Shown here in pieces: positions 26,843-35,673 of a DNA stretch of 63,590 nucleotides. How positions within the stretch are numbered: position 1 is the stretch's first letter; the number at the start of each line of letters is the position of its first letter. Both the position numbers and the translations under genes were made by a program. The stretch lies in contig NZ_CAMKRR010000010.1 in assembly GCF_946415235.1 (NCBI RefSeq), positions 1 through 63,590 of the forward strand, read 5' to 3'. Source of the stretch: an uncultured Ruminococcus sp. Lineage in GTDB: Bacteria; Bacillota; Clostridia; Oscillospirales; Ruminococcaceae. The notes under the pieces were generated by a model. The model was not told the origin of the DNA. It did not search any database and worked only from the letters and a program-made list of their open reading frames with translations.

Positions 26843-28156
26843 TTATATCTCGAATTCAGCAAATTCTTCATCGGCGGAGGCGTCCGACATGGGAGCGGAA
26901 AAACTGATGCTATCCGATGAGATAAGCTCGCTAATATTTATGTTAGGATTCTGATAGATTATATCAAGCAGCTCAATGAAATCGCGTATAACTTCTCTTG
27001 GAGTAATATGACTGACAGAACCGATACGTCCGAATTCAAGCTTTATAAAGCTAATCATATCCTCCTGAGTTATTTTCTGCTGATAATCAAAAAGCTGAGA
27101 ATGTATATCGGCGAGCTTTTCTGTAAGAACGATCATTTCCTCATAATCAAGAGGGGAAAGATGTATTACGGGAGCGAGCATATCCTTTAGCCCCTCCCGT
27201 CCGAAGCGGCCCTCGGAAAGTCTCGATCTCAGAGCCTCATAGCTGTATACTCCGCGGCGTGTATCCTCGATGCACTGTGGGGTGCCTCCCATGATAATGC
27301 CGATATATTTAGCCTTGCCCTGCAATGTATCATTGTACATTGTAAGTATCTTTTCGTAGTTGTACTGGCGGGTTATGCTGTTGGGTATCTTATAGATATT
27401 AACGAGTTCATCCACAAGCACAAGCAGTCCGCTGTAGCCTGCCTTTTTGAGGAACATGGCAAAAAGCTTTATATATTCATACCAGTCGTCATCGGTAATG
27501 ATTATATTTACTCCAAGCTGAGCCTTAGCTTCTGATTTAGTACCGTATTCGCCGCGGAACCACTGTATTACCTTAGCTTTTTCCTCATCGTTTCCGTTAA
27601 CGGCTGCATGATAGTATATTGTTAGAAGTCTTGCAAAATCGAAGCCGTGAACCATTTCATTAAGAGAGTTTATCACTTCAAATATCTTTTTTTCAACAGC
27701 TTTTGAAAATTCGGGAGATTCTGGAGAAATACCTGATACAGCGGCTGTTTCGCTCTGAATACTGCTTATCCAGCGGTCAAGTATAAGTGAAAGAGCACCG
27801 CCGTCGGGTCGGGTCTTTGTGGACATATTGCGTATAAGCTCCTTGTATGTGGCAAGCCCCTGACCCTTTGTGCCCTGCAGGCGCCTTTCGGGAGAAAGGT
27901 CGGCATCAACAACGACAAAGTTCCTGTCCATAACATGGCTTCTTATGGTCTGGAGCAGAAAGCTTTTGCCGCTTCCGTATTTACCTACAATAAATCGGAA
28001 TGAAGCTCCTCCGTCGGCGATAATGTCAACGTCGTGCAGCAGAGCGTCTATCTCTGTTTCTCGTCCCACAGTTATATAGGGCAGACCTGTTCTCGGTACG
28101 ACTCCGCCTTTCAGGGAATTTATAATGGCAGAGGCGATTCTTTTTGGAATTTTCAT
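26843..28156 (-). CDS. BrxD-like P-loop ATPase (DUF2791)
   Basis: 437 residues. Walker A GKYGSGKS at 58-65, Walker B LLVLVDE with Asp249-Glu250, and the segment GTPQCIEDTRRGVYSYEALRSRL (from 291) that is characteristic of the BrxD/DUF2791 family. BrxD proteins are AAA+-like ATPases of type II BREX. No other BREX core gene (pglX methyltransferase, pglZ phosphatase, brxC/pglY) is nearby. The start lies 3 bases after the TerB-domain gene, indicating translational coupling. It probably forms a complex with the helicase and the TerB protein on DNA. Confidence 0.85.
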   Translation of the reverse strand: MKIPKRIASAIINSLKGGVVPRTGLPYITVGRETEIDALLHDVDIIADGGASFRFIVGKYGSGKSFLLQTIRSHVMDRNFVVVDADLSPERRLQGTKGQGLATYKELIRNMSTKTRPDGGALSLILDRWISSIQSETAAVSGISPESPEFSKAVEKKIFEVINSLNEMVHGFDFARLLTIYYHAAVNGNDEEKAKVIQWFRGEYGTKSEAKAQLGVNIIITDDDWYEYIKLFAMFLKKAGYSGLLVLVDELVNIYKIPNSITRQYNYEKILTMYNDTLQGKAKYIGIIMGGTPQCIEDTRRGVYSYEALRSRLSEGRFGREGLKDMLAPVIHLSPLDYEEMIVLTEKLADIHSQLFDYQQKITQEDMISFIKLEFGRIGSVSHITPREVIRDFIELLDIIYQNPNINISELISSDSISFSAPMSDASADEEFAEFEI

Positions 28157-28159
28157 TGT

Positions 28160-29659
28160 TTACTCCTTATGAAACATTTCTTTCAGATCATCGGCGTAAT
28201 CTTCGATAATATTCGGAATGTCCTCAGAAAAATCAATAATATTATCAGAAAAAAGGTCAAACATCTTTTCGTTGACGGAATCGGCAAGTATTGAAGGCAT
28301 GATCCTGTACTTCGCAGAAATACCGCGGTAATCACCGTTGTAAAGAAGAGATATAAGGAATTCCTTCTCACTTCTGTCGAGAGGACAATCTTCTGTTATC
28401 GGTTCGCTTTTCGTATTTTCTTCCGTTTGCGTGATAATATCATCAGTTTCCCCGTTTTCATCAACAAGAAGCTTTTCTCTTGTTATATCGGCGGCTTTTC
28501 GTATTCCGCTGAGTTTTGAAAGATCAATGGTAATTTTTCGAGCTTCTTTTCTGCGAAGCTCCTCAAAATACTCATCAATTACATTCCGAATAAGCTTTAC
28601 AGCCGTTTTTGATACATCTTCAAATGATATCTTATGTTTGAAATCGCTTTTTTCTCGCAAAAGGCTGTCAACAGCTCTGACAAGGTTACCGAGGCGGACA
28701 CTTCGTCCGCGGCTGCCGTATATCTTTTGGCAGCTCCATTTACCGTTTTTACAGGTATATGTATGTATTTCGTTAAGCGCATATTCACAGCTCCGCATAG
28801 ACTGTCTGTCGTAGAATATCGCGGAACGGAACATATTATAGCTGCATTCGACAGTATTGCCGAAAAGCTTTGAAAAAAACGACTGCTTGCGTTTTTCATG
28901 GAAAAAGGCTGATATTCCGATAAAGCTGCGGACAAGTACCGCTTTGAATTCATCAGGTTTTGATAAATAATAAAGCGACTTCTCAAATTGATATGATGAA
29001 AGCTTGGATATAGCTTCAAATAATTCGTCATCCGAACACTTGTCCCAATGCATGAGCGATAAAAGAGCGCTGTCGTGCATGACATCAGGCATATCATTTG
29101 CGAGCTCGGGATCAAGTCCGTAATAAACTATAAAGTCGATAAGCCAGTTTTCCGAATATTTTTTTATAGAATCGTCAATATATGTATATGAATCGAAGAA
29201 ATTCTTCAATTTTAAAAAGCATTCCAAAGTCGTTTTCGAGCCTATACAGTTAATCAGCTCGTAAATATAGATATAAACAAAGGGGAGAGGAGCTTTTACA
29301 ATATTGCCGTTACGCACCTTTTTGCGCCATGTAAAATATCCCCGCAGCTGTTCAAGTGAAAGGTCTCTGTAACAGGGATAATACTTTGTGAAGTCTGTAT
29401 TGTATTCATAGCTGTCTTCGTAATCCTCCGCACATTTTCCCTGCGTATAGAAAAGCCATGCGGAGGTTTTCCAGTACGCTTCGGGCGAATACACGATCTC
29501 CTTCATTTCCTTGATCTTTTTGGGAGTGCTTAACGCCTTAAGCTGTGAAGCTGGTCGGATTATAGGTTCATCCTTATATACCCGTTCCCTGAAGGCGGAG
29601 CTGTTCAACAGCTTTTCGTCCGAAAGAACATGATCGAGTATTAACTTGATATCTGACAT
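28160..29659 (-). CDS. TerB_N / TerB_C domain protein
   Basis: 499 residues from the ATG at 29659. That ATG has a GGGAGGG site, whereas the longer frame to 29725 would begin inside the -10 element. Residues about 80-190 match TerB_N (YRDLSLEQLRGYFTWRKKVRNG, then PFVYIYIYELIN). The last about 80 residues match TerB_C (DRSEKEFLISLLYNGDYRGISAKY ... ILADSVNEKMFDLF). Between them lies a Lys/Glu-rich helical part. The TerB helical core itself is not obvious. TerB-N and TerB-C proteins were linked by comparative genomics to helicase- and ATPase-containing DNA-processing operons; that matches this context. Lead gene of the operon. Confidence 0.8.
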   Translation of the reverse strand: MSDIKLILDHVLSDEKLLNSSAFRERVYKDEPIIRPASQLKALSTPKKIKEMKEIVYSPEAYWKTSAWLFYTQGKCAEDYEDSYEYNTDFTKYYPCYRDLSLEQLRGYFTWRKKVRNGNIVKAPLPFVYIYIYELINCIGSKTTLECFLKLKNFFDSYTYIDDSIKKYSENWLIDFIVYYGLDPELANDMPDVMHDSALLSLMHWDKCSDDELFEAISKLSSYQFEKSLYYLSKPDEFKAVLVRSFIGISAFFHEKRKQSFFSKLFGNTVECSYNMFRSAIFYDRQSMRSCEYALNEIHTYTCKNGKWSCQKIYGSRGRSVRLGNLVRAVDSLLREKSDFKHKISFEDVSKTAVKLIRNVIDEYFEELRRKEARKITIDLSKLSGIRKAADITREKLLVDENGETDDIITQTEENTKSEPITEDCPLDRSEKEFLISLLYNGDYRGISAKYRIMPSILADSVNEKMFDLFSDNIIDFSEDIPNIIEDYADDLKEMFHKE

Positions 29660-29702
29660 ATCCGCCCTCCCTTTACATAAATTTATGATCGCCCGATCAC
29701 AT

Positions 29703-29753
29703 ATTTGCATGGGCGTTATAATCAATTATATCATATAGGAATGCAAATGTCAA
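29703..29753 (-). promoter_or_regulatory. Consensus promoter with flanking 8-bp inverted repeat (TerB operon)
   Basis: On the minus strand TTGACA (29753-29748) and TATAAT (29730-29725) are separated by 17 bases: a perfect sigma-A promoter. ATTTGCAT at 29703-29710 and ATGCAAAT at 29741-29748 form an inverted repeat around the -10, one arm next to the -35 and one just past the start point. This placement suits a repressor operator. Confidence 0.75.
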
Positions 29754-29781
29754 ACACTTGTTCGATTTCTGATGCATAAAA

Positions 29782-29806
29782 GAACTGCCGAATGATTCGG
29801 CAGTTC
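29782..29806 (-). terminator. Terminator of the MoxR-DUF308 operon
   Basis: Perfect 12-bp stem GAACTGCCGAAT / ATTCGGCAGTTC with a one-base centre; TTTTATG follows on the minus strand. It lies 5 bases past the stop of the DUF308 gene. Confidence 0.85.
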
Positions 29807-29810
29807 GTCT

Positions 29811-30398
29811 TTATTTCAGAAGTCTTTGGTCATTGTTTTCATTGACCTCATAGGCATTTGTGTCCACAATATTGTTTGACTCGATGACTTCACCGTTCCT
29901 TTCGCTGATAACATATGCAACATAGAAGTTGAATGCTGCAAAAACGATCATTACAAGTCCGATTATCAGTCTGATGACCTTTCCACCGTGGAACGGATTG
30001 AAAATAAGGAAAACAGAGGAAACAAGCAGGGCAATACCGAAAAGCAGCTGAAATACTTTCAGTCCCTTTGTAAGCTCCTTGCTCAGAGCCTTTACAATCT
30101 GTGTAATAGCAATGATACCAAGGATAATACCTGCAATTACAGACATTTTTGAAGCTATGAACTTCGGAATGTATATTACCAGAAGACCGATCAGAACTCC
30201 TACTGCACCTGCAGGCAAAAGAGAGCCGCCGTCACCGCCGCCGAGGCTGCTGAGACCTGTAAGCAGGCTTCCTATTATGATTATTGCGCCGATTATATAG
30301 AATACCCACGAAATAACACCGGGGAAAAATGCAAAGAGTATACCGCATACCAAAAGCAGTATTGCCTTGATAATATAGCCTGTATTGTCTATTTTCAT
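29811..30398 (-). CDS. DUF308 (HdeD-like) membrane protein
   Basis: 195 residues with five to six hydrophobic segments and short Gly-rich loops (GLSSLGGGDGGS), ending in a polar, Asn/Glu-rich tail of about 30 residues. The pairwise repeated helices match the HdeD/DUF308 family, membrane proteins associated in Enterobacteria with acid stress. No enzymatic residues. It is the last gene of the operon with MoxR, DUF58 and transglutaminase genes. Confidence 0.75.
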   Translation of the reverse strand: MKIDNTGYIIKAILLLVCGILFAFFPGVISWVFYIIGAIIIIGSLLTGLSSLGGGDGGSLLPAGAVGVLIGLLVIYIPKFIASKMSVIAGIILGIIAITQIVKALSKELTKGLKVFQLLFGIALLVSSVFLIFNPFHGGKVIRLIIGLVMIVFAAFNFYVAYVISERNGEVIESNNIVDTNAYEVNENNDQRLLK

Positions 30399-30408
30399 AT
30401 TATCGCTC

Positions 30409-33081
30409 CTATCTCAGTACATTTATATATTTGAACCTGAGCTTCTGCCAGAAGTCTGATTTATTGTAGAGCTTTTCGGATAACTGCTCAACGGTTTTCA
30501 AGCATTTATCTGCTTCCTCACTTGTAGGATCTGTTTTACTGTATTTCGTTCTCAGAGTCACATCAGTAAGAAATTTGAAATCGCCCTTATCAAAGTAAAT
30601 ACCTCCGTGGTATCTTTCAACTTCCGAAGAGAACTTGACGTAATTGCACATTTCACTTCTCATATTCATAACGTCCAGCAGCTTTTCTGCATAGGAATAG
30701 ATATTTATTATCCTGTCGGAAATTTTTCCTGTGCTGAGTTTCTGCTTTCTTATTTTCAGGATCAGATAACGTCTGAGAAGTATAACAGCGCATACCAAAA
30801 TAACAAAAATTACAGATCTCAGTATCCTTTTTATTGCTTTCGAGTGTTTGGAAAGCCATAACTTAAATTTGTAGTCTACGCTGTCTTCATCTGAAGGAGT
30901 CACATATACGTATGATGTTGTGACCTGAGTAGTTGTAAGCTTTGTGGTACTTGGAACTGAACTCGATGAAACCGAAACAGTAGTTTGTTCGGCAGACGTT
31001 GTCGTTTCGGAAGTAGTTTCTGCTGCTTGTGTGGGCTGAATATTTATCTCCTCGGATGTATAACCGGGAGTGCACTCAAAAGGCACCCAGCCGATATCTT
31101 CAAGGTAAACCTCTGCCCATGCGTGGCTGCGGCTGTCCTTTACATTTACAGTTATAGAGCCATCAGCATTCTTTTGACCTGCCTTGACATCATTTTCGAC
31201 TACGACATATCCCGTTGCATAACGTGCTGGGATACCTGCCATTCTTGCGAGCATAACGAGCGAGGTAGCAAAATGTGTACAGAAGCCGTTCTTTTTTTCG
31301 AGCAGGAAATCGTTGACAAAATCCTTTGACGAAGGTGTTCTTCCGGGATCAAGGGAATATGTACAGGTAGCAGCAAGTTTGTTCTTAATACCATCAAGCA
31401 CTTCAAGCTGATACTTGAATGTGCTTACATTTTTATTATCAACTACATCAGAAAAAAGTTTGCGTACCTCTTCCATATCCTTTGTATCAGGGACATCAAG
31501 ATAGTTTTTGTATGCAAAATCTCTGTAGCCTTCTCTTAAAATAACAGAAATTATATTATTTTTATCATTCAGTATTTTATTAGGTTCAACTATACTTGCA
31601 CAGTCGAGAACAACATATTCATCCTCCTGAACAAGACCGTACATTTTGCAGCAATCGGCAAGATCAGGGGAGAGTGAACTCAGCGGAAAAGATATTCTCG
31701 TAATACCGACTTGAGACAATGACAGATTATATGAATTTTCAACGATCTTATCAGAGCAGAAATCATATTCATTATCTCCTGCTTTCTGATCCGACGGAAG
31801 TACTACTGTATCGGTTATATAATCCGTATGTCCGTCGTTTACTGAATAATACGGTACATATACGTGCTTTCTCTTCCTGCTGCTTGTTTTGACGCGCATA
31901 TGATTCATAGTCGGATCGGGAGACATCATTTTATATGAGTTTAAAGCAAAGTCCTGAGGATAAACTCCGTACTTGCTGAATTTATCAAAAATACTGTCAT
32001 AATATGCGGAAGAAGGAAGTACGTCCCACTGATTATTTTCATATACAGAGCCTACATAATCCTTGAGATATATAGCTCCCGATACAGGTTTCTCAATATT
32101 AACGGTAAGGTCTGTAACATTTTTATATCTGATACGGCTGTTTGTGCCGAGCTTATGGCTATCATAGTCAAAATTAATCCCGAATGCACTTGAAAGACGG
32201 GAAATGCTTTCGGCAAAGTTAATGAATGAAAAGTCCTCGACCGCATCGGAAATGTCCCGCCGTTTCTGATTGATGCTATCGCTTCTTTCATAGCGAGCAA
32301 GCTTCAGAACGCTCACTGACACAAGAGCTGTCAGCATTACAGAGCCTATAACAAGCATTCCGCATTTTTCCGTGACCTTCAGCTTCATATGCCGCTTAGG
32401 GAAAAACAGGTTGTTCTTACGGACAAATCCGCTCTGACCACCTGAATATTCTCCTACGTCAATAGTTGACATCGCCATGACCGCAAGCCAATAGGCGATA
32501 CAAAGTATTCCCCAGAACACAGGCATTTTGACGCCGTTATAAAGTCCTATTTCAAGTATCGGGAAGGTTATCAGTATCGGCAGTACAGGATTTGGACGGC
32601 ATACAGTAAAGAAGCATATCACTATCGCGAGCAGCCACATATAAAAAATGAAAAACATAGTGACTGTCGGCAGCTCAAGCGCCGTTTTAAGGTGCTTGTA
32701 ATAGTTTACATTTGAATCAAAGGATACCTTATATATAATATTGTATATAAATTTGTATCCGATCACGAGTTTTGATATTTTTTTATACGCCGAAAAAAGG
32801 AAAACGATCGCAGAAGCTCCGTATATCCACATAGCCTTTCCGCCTATCAGCGAAAGCGTAAGGTAAAATGCCAGCAGGATCGTTCCCGATAAAACTACGG
32901 CTTTTTTATTGTAATGTAAGCCGTACATACCGAGAAAAGCCATTATTACTGATATAAAACCGAAGATCGCAATTGCAGCTGAGTAAACCTTCCTCAAATT
33001 GGCGTGTTTCTGCTTGACGGACATTACGATACTGTCGCTTATTGATATTCCGTTTGCGCTTTGTATATTCTTTCTTTTCAT
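30409..33081 (-). CDS. TgpA-like membrane transglutaminase
   Basis: 890 residues. Membrane segments fill residues 30-260. An extracellular transglutaminase-like core follows: Cys601 in KNGFCTHFATS, the ARMAGIPARYATGY helix-strand, and His653 in SHAWAEVYL, with an acidic residue in GWVPFECTP. A Thr/Ser-rich linker (about 685-725), one more membrane helix (755-772) and a cytoplasmic DUF4129-type tail follow. The catalytic Cys and His are present, so it is probably active, perhaps on cell-surface peptides. The MoxR-DUF58-TgpA trio is widespread, with MoxR and DUF58 thought to assist its assembly. Confidence 0.85.
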   Translation of the reverse strand: MKRKNIQSANGISISDSIVMSVKQKHANLRKVYSAAIAIFGFISVIMAFLGMYGLHYNKKAVVLSGTILLAFYLTLSLIGGKAMWIYGASAIVFLFSAYKKISKLVIGYKFIYNIIYKVSFDSNVNYYKHLKTALELPTVTMFFIFYMWLLAIVICFFTVCRPNPVLPILITFPILEIGLYNGVKMPVFWGILCIAYWLAVMAMSTIDVGEYSGGQSGFVRKNNLFFPKRHMKLKVTEKCGMLVIGSVMLTALVSVSVLKLARYERSDSINQKRRDISDAVEDFSFINFAESISRLSSAFGINFDYDSHKLGTNSRIRYKNVTDLTVNIEKPVSGAIYLKDYVGSVYENNQWDVLPSSAYYDSIFDKFSKYGVYPQDFALNSYKMMSPDPTMNHMRVKTSSRKRKHVYVPYYSVNDGHTDYITDTVVLPSDQKAGDNEYDFCSDKIVENSYNLSLSQVGITRISFPLSSLSPDLADCCKMYGLVQEDEYVVLDCASIVEPNKILNDKNNIISVILREGYRDFAYKNYLDVPDTKDMEEVRKLFSDVVDNKNVSTFKYQLEVLDGIKNKLAATCTYSLDPGRTPSSKDFVNDFLLEKKNGFCTHFATSLVMLARMAGIPARYATGYVVVENDVKAGQKNADGSITVNVKDSRSHAWAEVYLEDIGWVPFECTPGYTSEEINIQPTQAAETTSETTTSAEQTTVSVSSSSVPSTTKLTTTQVTTSYVYVTPSDEDSVDYKFKLWLSKHSKAIKRILRSVIFVILVCAVILLRRYLILKIRKQKLSTGKISDRIINIYSYAEKLLDVMNMRSEMCNYVKFSSEVERYHGGIYFDKGDFKFLTDVTLRTKYSKTDPTSEEADKCLKTVEQLSEKLYNKSDFWQKLRFKYINVLR

Positions 33082-34274
33082 TATATTTCTATATCCTTTA
33101 TTGAGGCAGATATCCTGCCGACTAATACAGGTGTGATATTGAGAGATGAAAAAGCTCCGTCTGTCTCAAAGAGCTTTTTCTCTGATTCCGCTATGATAAA
33201 AGCGTTTTTTATGTCAGCGTCAATGTCTTCGTCGATCGTTCCGAGAACTCCCTGATCTGCTGAAGAGCTGATGTACGTGAATGAAGCGAACGACAGGTCG
33301 GGATTATCGAAGAAGTACTTATCAGGCGGCAGACAATCCATAGAATCGGTAAACGATGAAAAAAGCTTTTTTATGAACTTGTTGAGATCGGAGGTATCGT
33401 GTATATATTCTTCAGTAAAGCAGTTTTGTGAAGCGTCGAAGAATATAACAGAGTGACCGCGCTCATTATCGAGCAAAAACTGTGATAATGACAAAAAAGT
33501 CTCAATGACCGTATCTATAACAGGCAGGTCATAAGCTCCTGAGGTATAGGACTTCAGATCAAGAAAAACAGCACACGGTACATCTATGGGCATACTGTAT
33601 TCCTTGACAATGAACTCATCCTTTTTTGAACTCAGCTTCCAGTGTATTTTATTGAGCTTGTCCCCGGGATTATATTCCCTGAGGTCAAAAACCTCTGAGG
33701 GATCGTCACCCGGACGGTGCTCTGAAAAGATATCACTTTCCTCGTTTACACGGTCGGTATACTGAACTATACCGCTTATTTCATGACCGTCGGGAAGTAT
33801 ATTTACTTCAGTGCTGATGTTTTCAGCTGCCTTGAATTTGAAAATCTTCAAAGGATCATATATATACAGGCATGAAGTCTTTATTTTAATGATACCGCAG
33901 AATTTAGAGCACAGACGAAATGTGACTCTCTGAGAATTCTTTGCCTGTACGGGCAGATAAAGGTCAAAAGCCGATAACTGGCCGGTGAATACATTATAGT
34001 ATTCGATCTTCGCGTTTGCCTTTCCGATAGGAAAAATACTGTTGTTTGTTACCACGAGCTGAACAGGGAAGTCAGAATTTTTAGTAATGTTCTTATCTTT
34101 TACCGCGAATTCGACAGTTATATTCTTTTTTGCAATATATGTGGTTATGAACATGATGATCGGCAGAGCGGTGACAACGATCAGGAGCACGAGTGCAAAA
34201 TCCCACAGATAAAGTATATAAAAAAGTATACAGATGATGATAAGTACTATAAACAGAAGTTTTGTCAGTAGCAT
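33081..34274 (-). CDS. DUF58 domain protein
   Basis: 397 residues. Two N-terminal membrane helices (about 5-50) precede a beta-rich domain and the DUF58 signature around residues 200-235 (DLREYNPGDKLNKIHWKLSSKK), followed by a von Willebrand A-like fold (CAVFLDLKSYTSG). DUF58 proteins are partners of MoxR ATPases. Start of the next gene overlaps its stop by one base. Confidence 0.9.
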   Translation of the reverse strand: MLLTKLLFIVLIIICILFYILYLWDFALVLLIVVTALPIIMFITTYIAKKNITVEFAVKDKNITKNSDFPVQLVVTNNSIFPIGKANAKIEYYNVFTGQLSAFDLYLPVQAKNSQRVTFRLCSKFCGIIKIKTSCLYIYDPLKIFKFKAAENISTEVNILPDGHEISGIVQYTDRVNEESDIFSEHRPGDDPSEVFDLREYNPGDKLNKIHWKLSSKKDEFIVKEYSMPIDVPCAVFLDLKSYTSGAYDLPVIDTVIETFLSLSQFLLDNERGHSVIFFDASQNCFTEEYIHDTSDLNKFIKKLFSSFTDSMDCLPPDKYFFDNPDLSFASFTYISSSADQGVLGTIDEDIDADIKNAFIIAESEKKLFETDGAFSSLNITPVLVGRISASIKDIEI

Positions 34275-34283
34275 ATTTCCGCC

Positions 34284-35237
34284 TTATTTGGAGGTGATAC
34301 CGGGAACAGGAACCGTTCTGAGTATCTCTGTGATGATATCCGAAGCAGTGGTATCGGAAAGCTTTGCCTTAGAATTAAGGATTATTCTGTGTTCAAAGAC
34401 ATCATTGCAGATATAGGAAATATCCTCTGGGATAACATAATCCCGTCCCATTGCAACAGCAATACCCTTGGAAAGCTGCATAAGAGCAAGGGTTCCTCGC
34501 GGGCTGACGCCAAGCTTGAGCATCGGATGATTTCTTGTTGCGGCGGATAAGGACACTATGTATTCGTAAATACGGTCATCTACATATACATTGGATATAT
34601 ATTCCTGCAATTCGGTAATGAACGTAGAATCAGCAACAGGAATAACCATGTCAAGAGGATTGATAGTCTGCTTTGCCTTAAGAATAGAGACTTCTCCGCT
34701 GAAATCGGGATAGCCCATACTGAGCTTTATCATAAATCTGTCAAGCTGTGAGTCGGGGAGATTATGAGTTCCCGCAGAGCCGATAGGATTCTGAGTAGCT
34801 ATAACTGTATAAGGCTCGGGGAGCTTATAGGTTTTTCCGTCGACTGTAATGCTCTTTTCTTCCATAAGCTCAAGAAGTGCGGACTGCGTTTTGCTTGAAG
34901 TACGGTTTATCTCATCCGCAAGGAAGAGGTTGCAGAAAGCAACTCCGGGACGGAATTCAAACTTATCGTTGTTCTTATTATATACCGAAAAGCCTGTGAC
35001 ATCAGAGGGAAGAACATCAGGCGTAAACTGCATACGGTTATGCTCAAGTGAAAGAGCCTTTGAAAAAGCCAGTGCAAGAGTGGTTTTTCCGACGCCGGGG
35101 ATATCTTCGATAAGGATATGTCCTTTGCAAAGCATTGCAAGCAGCACCTTGATAACAATAGCATCCTTGCCGATGACGGCTTTTTTTACTTCAGTGATGA
35201 CAGAATTGATCTGTTCCGTATAATAAGTGTTGTTCAT
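34284..35237 (-). CDS. MoxR-family AAA+ ATPase
   Basis: 317 residues. Walker A DIPGVGKTTLA (near 40), Walker B LFLADEINRT, sensor residues in VIATQNP and an Arg-rich lid (SPRGTLALMQLSK). MoxR ATPases act as chaperones that activate or mature membrane and secreted complexes. First gene of the operon; AGGAG ribosome site 7 bases before the ATG. Confidence 0.93.
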   Translation of the reverse strand: MNNTYYTEQINSVITEVKKAVIGKDAIVIKVLLAMLCKGHILIEDIPGVGKTTLALAFSKALSLEHNRMQFTPDVLPSDVTGFSVYNKNNDKFEFRPGVAFCNLFLADEINRTSSKTQSALLELMEEKSITVDGKTYKLPEPYTVIATQNPIGSAGTHNLPDSQLDRFMIKLSMGYPDFSGEVSILKAKQTINPLDMVIPVADSTFITELQEYISNVYVDDRIYEYIVSLSAATRNHPMLKLGVSPRGTLALMQLSKGIAVAMGRDYVIPEDISYICNDVFEHRIILNSKAKLSDTTASDIITEILRTVPVPGITSK

Positions 35238-35270
35238 ATGTTTCTCCTATAAATATGTTTATACTTATAT

Positions 35271-35299
35271 ATTATATCATTATTTCCTGACGTTTGCAA
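35271..35299 (-). promoter_or_regulatory. Promoter of the MoxR operon
   Basis: On the minus strand TTGCAA and TATAAT with a 17-base spacer, about 35 bases upstream of the MoxR start. Confidence 0.65.
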
Positions 35300-35324
35300 T
35301 AGCGTGAGGCTTTTTTTAGGTATC

Positions 35325-35478
35325 AAACAATGAGAATATTCAATTTTCTCATTGTTTACAGTTGAACTCCGTAATAAAATGAGGGGAAAAAGTGCCTCAA
35401 AACGTCCTTTTTTCGTTACATCAGTGTATTATTTGTAACCGTTTTGTTACAAAATACAGTTAAATCACAATCTGTATT
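35325..35478. repeat. Cluster of inverted repeats in the divergent MoxR / SleB region
   Basis: Three palindromes: a perfect 12-bp pair AAACAATGAGAA / TTCTCATTGTTT (35325-35357, loop 9), an 8-bp pair TTTGTAAC / GTTACAAA (35432-35453), and a 7-bp pair AATACAG / CTGTATT (35453-35478). None ends in a clear T tract, so operators are more likely than terminators. The rest of 35238-35673 is AT-rich, with a promoter near 35594. Confidence 0.6.
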
Positions 35479-35593
35479 AACAAAAAATTAATTAAATGGC
35501 AACAAATATGCAAACTAATATGTGCAGAATTACTTCGATATAGCTTTTTTAGTGGAAACAATTAGCCATTAAATGGAAAAAATTTTGAAAGTA

Positions 35594-35622
35594 TTGCCAT
35601 TTCGGGGCAGATGTGTTATCAT
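35594..35622 (+). promoter_or_regulatory. Possible promoter of the SleB-like gene
   Basis: TTGCCA (35594-35599), 17 bases, TATCAT (35617-35622). Weaker than other promoters in the window; a start would give a leader of about 45 bases. Confidence 0.5.
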
Positions 35623-35673
35623 ATCAACAGCCCGAAAAAATTGAAAATTCTTTTTTCAGGAAAGGATGAGTTG

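Noticed and set aside
24597..29659. Complete BREX phage-defence locus
   Set aside because: Only the BrxD-like ATPase and helicase are related; no PglX, PglZ, BrxC or BrxA/B in the window.
35300..35673. c-di-AMP (ydaO) riboswitch upstream of the SleB-like gene
   Set aside because: Such riboswitches often precede wall hydrolases, but the conserved core is not visible; only palindromes and a weak promoter are seen.
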